NCBI GenBank assembly: GCA_949130495.1
Contig: OX422216.1
Coordinates: 367,932,605 to 367,996,604, forward strand
Reading direction: 5' to 3'
DNA length: 64,000 nt
From: Sambucus nigra
Taxonomy: Eukaryota > Streptophyta > Magnoliopsida > Dipsacales > Adoxaceae
The notes beneath the pieces are model-generated. The model worked only from the letters and a program-made list of their open reading frames with translations. It was not told the origin of the DNA and did not search any database. Made by a program: the position numbers and the translations under genes. Below, piece by piece: positions 22,068-32,813 of the stretch; the stretch's first letter is position 1; each line of letters opens with the position of its first letter.

Positions 22068-22149
22068 CTTACCTTTAATAGGTGATTAGTACATAGTTAT
22101 TTGGGTAGTCCTATTTGTGGAGAGGAGACTGAATCTCTTCGTCTATCTG
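22068..22149 (+). repeat. Patch of duplicated transposase sequence
   Basis: The stretch TTACCTTTAATAGGTGATTA near 22070 repeats the intron acceptor region at 10637-10656. It runs straight into a near-copy of 19830-19886 (TTTGTGGAGAGGAGACTGAA and beyond). The two source pieces are about 9 kb apart in the element as it stands today, so this is a rearranged patch. Confidence 0.8.
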
Positions 22150-22384
22150 AACACTAAGAAATACCATAAACCTATGGAGTGATGCTATGCAAATTCCTCC
22201 CAACCGTTGTGTAGCCAAACATCACCAGTTGAAGTTGTCAATTCCACCACTTGGAACCTTTAGAAAAACATGGGAAAATATGGAAGGTGGAATTAACAAC
22301 TTCAACTGGTGATTTTTGGCTACACAACGGTTGGAAGAAATTTGCAGAGGATAACTCCAGAGGATTATGGCATTTCTTAGTGTT
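22150..22384. mobile_element. Foldback (MITE-like) element, 235 bp
   Basis: The two halves are inverted copies of each other over about 95 bases per arm. The left arm starts AACACTAAGAAATACCATAA, and the right arm, read in reverse complement, starts AACACTAAGAAATGCCATAA. A central spacer of about 45 bases separates them. The arms share long exact blocks such as CAACCGTTGTGTAGCCAAA. No clear target-site duplication is visible, so the superfamily is open. It sits in the outer CACTA element. Confidence 0.85.
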
Positions 22385-22690
22385 AAGATATGAAGGGAAT
22401 TATATTTGACACGATTGCCCGGGGTTCATTAGTTGGAAGGAGGTGCCATATGAGCTCAAGTTAGTTGTTTGGGTGGCACTACAGGTAATGTATTTATATT
22501 TATATTTATATGAATATTTCAATTTCAATTTTAATTTCAATTTCGATATCAAGTTAGCGGATACCAATTTTACTTTATTTTATTTCAGGGGATAGGGAGT
22601 GGCCTTGGGGGTAGGCCACATAGGCTCGATACTTATATGGATCTTCGGACAAGAAGGGAAGGATAAGGAGGTATCCCCGAGCGTCGTGAT
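22385..22690 (+). pseudogene. Possible remnant of the second CACTA gene
   Basis: Around 22430-22490 the + strand reads SWKEVPYELKLVVWVALQ, followed by a GTAATG donor-like site. A second GC-richer patch at 22590-22690 follows a TTTCAG acceptor. The phrase is like that of the second ORF (tnpA-type) of some plant CACTA elements, from memory of the family. Only a small piece is left and the call is weak. Confidence 0.3.
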
Positions 22691-22914
22691 ACAAAATCTA
22701 TTTTCCAGCTAAATAGTTTGTAGATTTGAGATAATTGATGGTGATGTTGTTTCTTCTTAAATAGTTTCTATTTTGAATGTATATTTGCATTATCTATAGT
22801 TTATTTGGATATATGATGTTTGAACAGGTACAACGTTGTTATAATAGGTACAAATATACTGCTGGGTAGTGGCAGTGACCATACTGCCCAGCAGATTTTT
22901 TTTCAATTCTGCCC

Positions 22915-23226
22915 AGAATTATCACGGTCATTGACCGTGACAAGTCCTTGACAACTTTTGTCATGGACTTATCACGATCAATGACCGTGACAATTTTTTT
23001 TAAAAGGGTCAAGGCTTTGTCACGGTCATAAACCGTGACTAAACTTTTCACGGTCATGGGCCGTGACACGACCGTGATAATTCTAACGAACTTGTCACGA
23101 TCAATGATCGTGACACGTCCGTAACAAAAAACGTTATCTCGCCCCGAATTTTCACGGTCATTGACCTTGACAAGTTGAACTTGTCAAGGCCAATGACCAT
23201 GATAATTAGGCATATTTGGTGTAGTG
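22915..23226. repeat. Right terminal and subterminal repeats of the outer CACTA
   Basis: About ten copies of the TTGACCGTGACAA motif lie on both strands, ending in GCATATTTGGTGTAGTG at 23226. They match the left array at 8880-9120. Confidence 0.88.
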
Positions 23227-23363
23227 TTTACCACCTACATGCTTAAACAAGATTAAAATATGAGTTGGTTGATAAAACATTTGTAAATTTGATGACAAGG
23301 ACCTTTAGGTGTTAAAATAAATTTTAGCGAGTCTCTATCTTGGTACGCAATACACACTCTCAA
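23227..23363 (+). mobile_element. Ty1/copia 5' LTR, right part
   Basis: This is the continuation, after the CACTA element and its TTT duplication, of the LTR interrupted at 8869. It ends just before the primer site at 23365. It contains ACCTTTAGGTGTTAAA and other AT-rich sequence, as at the 3' end of many copia LTRs. Confidence 0.5.
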
Positions 23364-23364
23364 C

Positions 23365-23376
23365 TGGTATCAAATC
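23365..23376 (+). other. Primer-binding site of the copia element
   Basis: TGGTATCAAATC matches most of TGGTATCAGAGC, the common plant primer site complementary to initiator tRNA-Met. It is 71 bases before the gag start at 23436, the usual spacing for plant copia elements. Confidence 0.65.
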
Positions 23377-23435
23377 TTGGTCCTCTTATTACTAAAGTTA
23401 AAAGACCTAGAGGAAGTTCAGATATTTCCATTAAT

Positions 23436-24640
23436 ATGGAGAACAATGTGATGTTTAGGGATGTAGATTTTTCTGAAGATATTGTTTAATCTATACACAT
23501 CTTTGGCTATTTGGATGGTGTTAGATCAAATGATAATGGGTTGTGTTAATCTCCATCCGTTGATGATGAATGTTCCACAAATTTTAACACTTTATCTTCT
23601 TCCGACTACTCTAATGATAATTGTTTTAATGAATAAGATTATGACCTCCAACATGCTTATGACAAACTTTACGCTAAAAAGGCTAAACTTAATAAAATCT
23701 TATTGAAAACTTCCATTAAACTTCAAAATTTTGAAAAAGAAAATGCTTTTCAAAAATGGAAGGATCCCTTTTGAGCAATGTGGAAGATCAACATTCCAAT
23801 CATAGAATGAGTCTCCTTTTGGTGGAGAATGAGAAAAATTATCTATGAGAAAGGTTGAATATTTTATAATGAGAGTTAGAAGAACATAAAAGTCCCAATG
23901 GCTATTTTAATGAGAAAATAAGCTCTCTTGAAAATGAGATACACTCCGCTAAGAATGTTAAAGTTGACAAACAAGATAGATTAAAAAAATGTAGAAAGTG
24001 GTTTTATCTCATACCCAATTGTCTAATGAAAAACGTGGTATTGGTTTTGCTTAATCTAATGTTCCATTTAAATATGAGAACAAAACCATTTTTGTGAAAC
24101 CTTCTCCAAAGACTCATGTGTCAAAAGAATCTTATTCATCTCCTAAGAAGAAAAATGTTTCAAATAGATTTAAGGGAAATGATCAAAGTGTTTTATATTA
24201 TTTCACTTTTTTGTAATCGAAATGGTCATTTGAAAGAATTTTTCTATGGGTTTAATAAAACTTTGAAGTGATTAAGAAACGTCACTTGCATGAAGTTTAT
24301 TCTTCAAGGTATGATTTTAATTACCTTGTTGAAAAACCAAAAACTATTTTGTCAAATATTAAAAGGATTTATAAATCTAAAACTCTTGACGTCAGTTCAA
24401 AAAATTTTAGGAAGAATACTAAGACTAAGGCAGTTTTGGCCAAATGAAAAATGTTAAATGTCCTGTTATTCGTACAGTCTTTGTTTCTTAAGATGATTCA
24501 ATATGTTATTATGATAGTGTGTGATCTAGGCATATGACCACGAACAAAGTGTTATTTTCTAAATTTATCAAGAAAGAATCTAGTTCGACTACTTTTAGAG
24601 ATGAGAAAGTTGCAAAACACATTTTTAGAAAGTTTTGACT
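23436..24640 (+). pseudogene. Decayed Ty1/copia gag and start of protease
   Basis: From the ATG at 23436 (MENNVMFRDVDFSEDIV) the frame has stops but can be followed by motif. Coiled-coil gag sequence appears as DYDLQHAYDKLYAKKAKLNK and FEKENAF. A linker with KPSPKTHVSKESYSSPKKKN comes before a decayed zinc knuckle (WSFERIF, near 24220, where NGHLKEFC is expected). The protease region follows: YYDSV*SRHMTTNKVLFSKF at about 24510-24570, where the family has DSGCSRHMT. Here Gly-Cys has become Val-stop. The RT and integrase cannot be followed after 24640. This element was already in place when the CACTA element went into its LTR. Confidence 0.75.
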
Positions 24641-26570
24641 CCACATGCTCTCAAAGAGACAATATCCTCTACCTAGATAGGTAATAAATACATCATGCTT
24701 CCTAGGTATTTGTAAAAATATTATCTTATTCCTAACTTAGGTGATATCTATTTCTTGGACATCTTTATGTCTTGGGTGAGAGGTTTGCATGCATACCTTA
24801 TGGATTGAATTTTTACACTTAGTGAAATTTTGCATGATATTGCATTTCCTGTGCCTTTAATCTTATTTTGCCTTGTACATTTACATACCATCATCATTTG
24901 AGAAAAGTACAAAGATATTTTTTTGTGCTCTTTTGATTTTTTTATCAAGTTCTTGTTATAACTCATTTATTGTCTTAAATTAATTTACCTCATGGGTTGT
25001 GAAGTGAATTCTATTGCTCAAGTGTACTTTCTTATATTTTAATGTTTGCACGAATTCATTTAAAAATCATATTTAATATCTTGTATGGATATATTGGTAT
25101 TAATTTCTTCATTACTCATATACAATTGCCTTTGTTAATTTTATATGTGATGGTTATTATGTGTTTTAAGTGGATATTTTCTTAAAATCATAATTAAGTC
25201 TCAGTTTGGAATTGGTCAATTTAAGCTTTCTATTTTCCATCTAGAAAGAATTAGATAAATTTTGATTTAGTTGAACATGAATTTTTTTGTAAAACGAGAA
25301 GAGCTACCATTGGTGAGATTATGCCCACTTTGTAATTTAAGTATCATCACGAAAGGTGTCTATCAAAGAGTGCATGAAAGAGTCACCAGTTAATGATACA
25401 CATATCCAATACCCTAATGATTCAAAAAATGCAAAAAAAAAAAAAGCAAGATAGGTTCTTATTTAACCCCTATACATTACACTTGAACATATTACTTAAG
25501 GGAAATACAAAATAACTATATTTTGAGGGTATTTAGTCGTTAGAAATTACCTATATTAATCTTGAGGATCTGATAAATTGATAAAGTTCACTTGATTTGT
25601 AAATTGCGTGAAATAATTATTTATCTTAAATTGCTTCGGCGATTATACATCTTGTTCACTTATCATGACAAAAAATAAATTTAAGAGACTTTAATATTAG
25701 TATATGTAAATTTTAAGACCTTGTTGATTTGTTGGATGTGTATAATTATTACATGTATTCAAATTGTTATCTTATGAGACAAATTTGTTTTACAATTAAG
25801 TTTAATCTCATGTTTTTCTTGTTTTGCACATGATGCAAAAGTGTTTTGGGTCTATTTTGAGTTCAATAAAAACTTTGAAAAAATATACATCTTCATGATT
25901 TTTATGATCAGATGTTTGAGAGATTTTGGATTTCGCTAGATGCTTATTCTCTTAAGTCTTTTCTGGATTAGTTCCCTAACTCATTTGGTCATAGACAGCA
26001 TGTGTATGAAAATTTGAATCTTTATTCTCTCTGGTGTTTTGTTTGCACGTCTAAATGGCCCCGCTCGTAAGGATTTTTCTACCATATGCATGATAAGAAT
26101 ATAAGTATTCTAGTTTCTTAAACACTGTTATCACGGTGATAGGAGTACCATGTGAACACAACCTTTGATTCATCGAGCTTATTATGTTCTTAGATCAAAC
26201 TCTGGTTGTTTAACCATTTTCTTTAGTGAACATGTCTGTAGCTTGCGATTTTTACTCAAACACATATAGAATAACCCTCGAGTAACTTGTATCAACTTAC
26301 TAACTATACTTATTTTATTGTAAATTGTATTAGGGCCTACCTTAGACCAACAAATAGGGCTCTAGGACACAGTGGATCTACCAAAGGAGTACTTGGGATA
26401 CTTGATAATTTATTCATAGAGGATGAGGATTAAGACTTACCGAGGAACCTATACTTTAACCACTTTAATATTTTGTGATCGGGAGACATTTAATCTAAGA
26501 AGGAGACCTACGCCCTCGCAGGCTCGATCTACCTTGACTGAAATCTTAATTTAATAGATAGTTTGGTTTA
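24641..26570. other. AT-rich sequence, probably decayed copia remains, no gene recognised
   Basis: No RT or integrase motif could be read in any frame. A patch at 26340-26530 is richer in GC and lacks long open frames. A (A)15 run lies at 25431-25445. Confidence 0.4.
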
Positions 26571-27340
26571 TATGATAATTGAGTTACAATAAAAATATTT
26601 TTATGGATTATATATGTAATAGACTCAATATCATACACCTTTGAAGTTGTTTCTAGCTTGAACCATGAATAATTCATAACATTTTTGCACACTATGTCAT
26701 GTCGTGAGTTTAATAGTGTGGCTATCATTAAATCAAAATTATTTTTAAAAAAAAAATTTGACCTCAAAATAATATATTTCAAGGTTTAATATATCTTTTA
26801 GCCTATGAATTCTCTAGAAAATATTCCAACCCATTATGATGAACAATTCTCAAAATAAGACTCCGACAAAGTAGACATTGTGCCTTGTCACAAATTTGTT
26901 CGGACAAAAGAAATATGATGTTGTTGAATTAATTTCATTCACAAATCTTCATACCCAATCATATGATAATTGGGTTTAAATAAAAATATTTGTATGGTCG
27001 ATCTATGTAAGAGATTCAAGATCAGATACCTTTGCATTTGTTTCTATCTTGAATCGTGAATATTTCATAACTTTTGTTTGCACCATTTCATGTCGTGAAT
27101 CTGACAGTATGCCTATCATGAAATCATTTTTTTTTAATTTTGACCTCAAAAAAGTTATTTCAAAATTTTATATATCTTTCAGCCTCTCGAACCTTGGAAA
27201 AAAATTCATCCCATTCTGACGAATGGATCTCAAGATATGCCTCCAATAAAGTAGACACCGTGTCGTGTCAAGAATTTCTTTGGGCAAATGAAATATGAGG
27301 TTCTTGAATTATTTCATCCTCAAATATTCAAATCTATGAA
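26571..27340. repeat. Diverged tandem duplication, about 390-bp unit
   Basis: Unit 1 (26571-26961) and unit 2 (26962-27340) begin with the same TATGATAATTG and align along their whole length. Shared landmarks include TTTTTGCACAC/TTTGTTTGCACC, TTTGACCTCAAAA and GTAGACA..GTG. They differ at many positions, so the duplication is old. No coding frame is shared. Confidence 0.85.
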
Positions 27341-27399
27341 CCTATAAACATTATATTAGGATCTACGTGCATTAGAACACTGAGAATGTGTGTTTAATC

Positions 27400-30000
27400 A
27401 ACCAGTTCACTTCAAACAAACATGGAGGGGAGGGAGTGAATAGGTTTAATTACAAGTCGTGGCCAATTTTCATCAATTTCAAATTTGCTTTCAATTTTAA
27501 TTGTCCTAGCACATGAAATATCTAGGTTATGTGATGAATTATTTGGAAAAATAACTCAATTAGACAACTTAAGTGGATCTAGCACAAATTACTATAAATA
27601 ACACACTAACAATCATTGAGAATGCACTTGAATGCCTTTTTATGTGTGCTTTAGGTAAAGATAACTTTTTCCAATTTTAACACACACCAAAAATGAGAAC
27701 CAATTTATTTAAACCAACTTTATTTTCTTAAAACCTAAAAATGCATCTAAGAGATTCAAACCATCAAATAAATAAAGCATGCAGGTAAAAGACACAGTTT
27801 CAGGAAAAAAACTCTTTTAGGTAAAAACCTTATTTCATTATCTAACGTAAAACGCAACTTAAAATTACATAACAAAATATGCAATGAATCTACAGTAGAA
27901 TATCCACATAGACCGCAACCTAAATCAGCAATGGAATCCCTCAAGAACCCATAAGAAACGCAACTCTCCTCAGCAAGAAACACCCTCGAGAATTCCCAAT
28001 GACTGCAGTCGTCGTCAGCTAGTAGGTCCCACAATAACTACCAAGTCAACAGTAGAAATGTCTTCTCTACAAGTGAAACTTCAATAAAGTTGTATCTTGG
28101 GTTCTAAAACAATTTACTAAAGTAATTGGGATAATTTTTTAATTGAAAAACAAAGTATTTGTACCTTAAAAGTGAAGACACAAAATTCTGCAGATTGCAG
28201 TTTCGTTTTCGTCAAAAGTCTCTAGTCATCCCAAGAAACCAAAACTCATAAATCATGTATTTGTAACAAATTGAGTCGGCAAGGTCGCTCGAACAACAAT
28301 GGCAGGTTGCTCGAATGACATAAAATGTTATTCGATCCAAGGGATCGTGCGACCATCAAGCGACCTTAATAAAACCAAAATAGTATGGGATCGTTTGATG
28401 AAAACAAAAATCGAGATTCTCGCAACCCTTTGTGCGAGATGCAATGTCGCGTGAAGCATTCGTTTAAACGCTTTTGTTGTTTAAGCGATATTGACATGTC
28501 ATTTGAACGACGTCGGCGAAAAAGTATTTTCTTATAAAACTTTTCCTACAGATCTTAGAAATATTATTTTGACTCAATAAAACGCCTTAGGTTGATAACA
28601 ACATAATAAAAAAATCCCAACACTTTAAATGAAACATTAAGGGACTTAAACACAGCCTTAGCAAAATCAATCTTGCAAAGTCTCATTGTTGAAGAACTTT
28701 GATATTCAGATCCGTCTTAATGAACATTTGAGCTTGAAATTCCTTTGATGGTGTAGCGGTATACGACATACTCAATGAAAAGTACTAACTATGTAAAATA
28801 TGTCCTTAAAATAATGTTAGTGAATTACTCTAGATATAGGCGAGATCTAAGTGTAGCGTGTGATCAAAGTGTGCAAAATAACAATTAATACATATAAGAA
28901 ATTCACAAGATAGATTGATGAGAAAAAAAAACCTGCCTATGTGTAAAAAGTCTCGACGCACTCCAATTTCTATTTCAATATGAAAAGAACTTTTATACAA
29001 AGCAATAAGGTACTTCTCACTCATTCTTTCAGAACTAGTTAGGTATGAACTTTGGACTTTACCACATTGAGAGTAGAAAACTACCTTGAGCTCCACAAAG
29101 TGAATGAGAATGTCAATTCTTATCCTTTGAATCACGACATACTCCAATTTATAATAAACCCAATCACCTACCATTTTAGATCTATGGGTGATAAATATTC
29201 AATTCAAGTGATGAAATAGGTTAAAATTAATAAGGCTATTGTGGATTTGGATCAAAACACTCTCAATTTTTTTTTATCAACATTATAGATCAAGTATACA
29301 TCTAAGTTATATCATTTTTGGAGGTAACAACTGAAATTGAAAATAGAGAGGCATTGTAAAAATCTCTCAACCTCAAAAATACTCTCAGAAGTGTTTTTTA
29401 CTTTTGAGATTTTCATATATTTTAAAATAGGAGGGGGGGGGGAGGGGATGAGACTATTTATATAAAGTTTTCAAATTCAACTTTGTCATATGCACAATTT
29501 ACTTTTTCCATGCACATAAAACCAAATAGAGTTTCTGATTGTGCTTGGACATGTATAAGGGGAAAAACCTCGTCCTGCGAATGGTGCTATGAGAATGGGT
29601 TCAAAACATAATCGTGTGAACGGTTTGAAGTAAAAATTAAGATACTTCAAATAAATGCACATATAAAAGGTAGGGCATTTTCCAAAAAGGTTTACACAAC
29701 ACATACTGAGTATAATATATTTATTCGTCTATTTTAAAAATACATTCTGAAAAACATGCAAGTGTGTGTCGCCCAATATTCAATCACAAAACTACCAAAG
29801 GATACATCTTCAAAGTATGTGGCAACAAAAGTCTTGTGTTGTAAAGAGACTTGCATGAACTTCAAGTTCAAAAGTCCATCTAGTCTATATGAACGTGCCT
29901 AACTCTACGAATAAAGCCTAGGTGGCTTGAATGACTCAATGACTTAATATTTTGTCACAAAAATAAGCTAACTTATATATAATACAAAATTTTACATTTT
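27400..30000 (-). mobile_element. Copia-like LTR copy (left of a diverged pair)
   Basis: The sequence 27430-27616 and 28818-29965 aligns in order with 48340-48525 and 48530-49520. At 27421-27445 the minus strand shows TAAACCTATTCACTCCCTCC, the motif found near the 3' end of many copia LTRs. The left copy contains about 1.2 kb (27617-28817) that is missing from the right copy; this is either an insertion here or a deletion there. Orientation is minus, so this would be the 3' LTR. A purine-rich run (CCAAAGAGGAAG on the minus strand, about 30003-30015) sits beside it as a possible polypurine tract. Confidence 0.5.
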
Positions 30001-30015
30001 TAATCTTCCTCTTTG

Positions 30016-30979
30016 GCTATTTCATGACAAAATCCCAAAACCCAAAATACTCTTGATTAATGCTACTAAATCCACTCTGCATTATCCATATATGAGAGTA
30101 GTAAGAAACAATACCCATATGAGTCCAAAAGACCAACGACACATCAAAGTCGAGTATGAAACAGTGGGTCAAAGTTGCATCAACACGGAGAACCATGTAG
30201 GTAATAACATGCACAAAGAGTAACTCCCCATTCTTTGAAATCCTATAAAAAAAATCAATGCGATATAGATTATATAATGCATGTAAACATGTGAGATGTA
30301 ATAAGATCATCTAATATCAATGAGCAACACAAGTAATATAGCTCCTCATATATGAATTATCGCCTACAAAATGCCATAAAAGATTATTTCTCCCCCTGAA
30401 GAAAAAATCATTAGAATCATGGGATACCCCCTAGATTAGGCATTTCTCCTCTTTTTTTTTTACACGAAATGTCCAAGATAAGTAAAAAGACATAGATAAA
30501 GGGTATAGCATGGCATGACTAGACAATAACTATAAAAACAAAAGGTAGTAAAACATGTGGAACACCAAACCTATAATAAGAAAACATAGGGATAACAACA
30601 AGAGTATTGATATATACAAATGTATCATCAAAAGAATCTGAAATCAAGAGCTAGTAGATGAAATATTTCAATAAATAAGCATAAAAGAAGGATATGTGAT
30701 ATAAACAATATAACTAGAATGAGATCAACATAAATATTGGATATAACAACAAAAGAATTCATATGGATAATACTAAATAATACAACAAAAAACATCTAAA
30801 TGTACCAACAAAATGTATTTCTCGCAAACTAAAGGAGTAAAAGAGAAAACTACCAAGATCCATGAAAAGAAAATACTAAAGCACCAAAGATAGGGAACAA
30901 AAGTACCAAAGTACCACATATGGGACAGTCAAGTCTCAATAAAAGAGAATCAAAATATATAAATCTACATAGAAAACTT
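30016..30979. other. AT-rich spacer inside the diverged element, no gene recognised
   Basis: There is only A-rich sequence on the + strand with short frames. Nothing recognisable was seen. Confidence 0.4.
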
Positions 30980-32260
30980 CTAATCATTATTAGTCCCATA
31001 ATCATCCTCATCATATTCATCATCATCATTCTCATCATCATTAGTAGGAACAGGAGTAGCAATTGGAAGTGCTACTGAAGTATAAGTTGTTACATTAAGA
31101 ATAGGATAGGTCCTCCATAAGTAATCCACAATTAAAGTGATATCAAGCTGCTGATTAGCCTGCTCTCTGTCACTTATATCAATACAATGTCTGATGCCGT
31201 CACACATTTGGGTTATCTCAGTTCTCATATCTCTCAAATGACCATAAATGTATGAAAATGTTCCTTCATGAACTCATGAGTACCCTAATGATCTGGTGTT
31301 GGCACAAAATAAGGTGCAGGTGCATCCAGATTAATAGGCTCATGAGGCAGTCGACGTGCATTCTGGGTGGTGGATCGAGATAAGATCATAATATAAATAG
31401 AACTAACAATGGGAATGGGATCATCGGTGATAAGTCTAGGAACACCAAACTAATAAAGATACGATATAATCATCTTACCATAAGATAAAGAATCCTGAGA
31501 GGTATGAAGACAAGCATAGCGCATGACCTCAAACACAAGATCAGGATAGTCATTAAAATTGTGATCGACTATGGCATACATCAACCTACCTATAGTATAC
31601 GGGAAGTCCTTTCATGGACGATATAGTATAAGGTTATAGATAACCCAAAAGTGAAGAATATTTTACTTCTTCAACATAGTTGACTGTTGATATAGAGTCC
31701 AAACCCAAAGTTAAATAACCTGTAAGAATTTATGCAATTGTATCATGTGCAAAACCTCCATCTCTAAAATTAATATAGCCCGGGTTGTACACATGAGCCT
31801 CTACACCAACCTATGTAGCTAGCACTTCATCAATCATAATAATATTAAAACCTATAAAAAAGATGTCATGATGATAGAAGACTCATACGTCACATTCATG
31901 TTTGCATAAAACTTATGAACAATTGTAGAATTAGTCGATTGATGTGGCATAAGAAAATATGAATCGCGAATAGTTTCAATTAATGTTAAGACAAATTGTC
32001 CTTCCTTAAACCTATCAAGATTATCCAAATCCACATTTTTCTTGGTTTAAACACCTCTCAACATAAATCTTTTGGGAAGTATGAAACCATTTCTAGTAAA
32101 CCGAATCGTAGAGGCATCAGATGTAGCATCTGAAATAGGGAGGCATGTTTATAATGTATAGAATGTGGTGGTGACGAAGGAGACCCTCTCGCATGCAAAA
32201 TCTCACCGGTACCACTTGAGGGTAAAGGTAACGCAACTCTCCTCGTAGCATGTCTTCTAC
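30980..32260 (-). pseudogene. Decayed plant-transposon ORF (putative plant transposon protein type)
   Basis: Minus-strand pieces in several frames read like the plant-specific ORF often found in retroelement remains. Examples are FILPKRFMLRG (about 32060), DLDNLDRFKEGQFVLTLIET with KFYANMNVTYESS (32030-31880), LMYAIVDHNFNDYPDLVFEV then MRYACLHTSQDSLSYGKMII (31590-31470), and an Asp/Glu-rich tail (31030-30980). The motif FYAN followed later by a Y.IL..LP-like region is typical of that family. Stops are frequent. Its role in the element is unknown to me. Confidence 0.4.
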
Positions 32261-32813
32261 TATAACACAAAAATATGATAGAAATTCAACGACTAATTGA
32301 AATAGGATAGAAACCCTAAGAGATTATGAGAGTATTATGAACCTACAAATCTCCCAAATCTACCAAAAACTCCAAATCAAGGTAACTAACATATATAGAC
32401 TCTGATAGAATTAATTCAACAAACAAAGTCAGAGATTGAAGACTTACCAACAAAAATCTAGACTAAAGAAAGTAGATTTGAAAAGTAGGGCTTTTTCACT
32501 AACTACCGTTAAATCCACACCAAATCTCAGTCAAAATGATAGGCACTTATAAAAATCCAAACTTTAGATAAAATTGTTTAGGATTTGTGCTCAGAGGGCT
32601 CAATGAATGGAAATGATCATTAATAAGATGAAAATATTATTTCTAGTGCCAACGTCCATGTGTATGGACGAAAAGGGTCGTGCTTATCGTTAGCCATTTG
32701 AATAGAAATATTTTTGGCCGTGTGCATTATTTTAGCCAGACACCTTATTTAGGGACAAACTATCTAGAAAATACTAAGTGTGAAACCAAAAAACCAAAAT
32801 TCTCAAAACCAGT

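Noticed and set aside
22150..22384. Foldback considered as a third CACTA element because its arms contain CACTAAG
   Set aside because: The three bases outside CACTAAG differ on the two sides (GAA and TTA) and there are no subterminal arrays, so a CACTA assignment is not supported.
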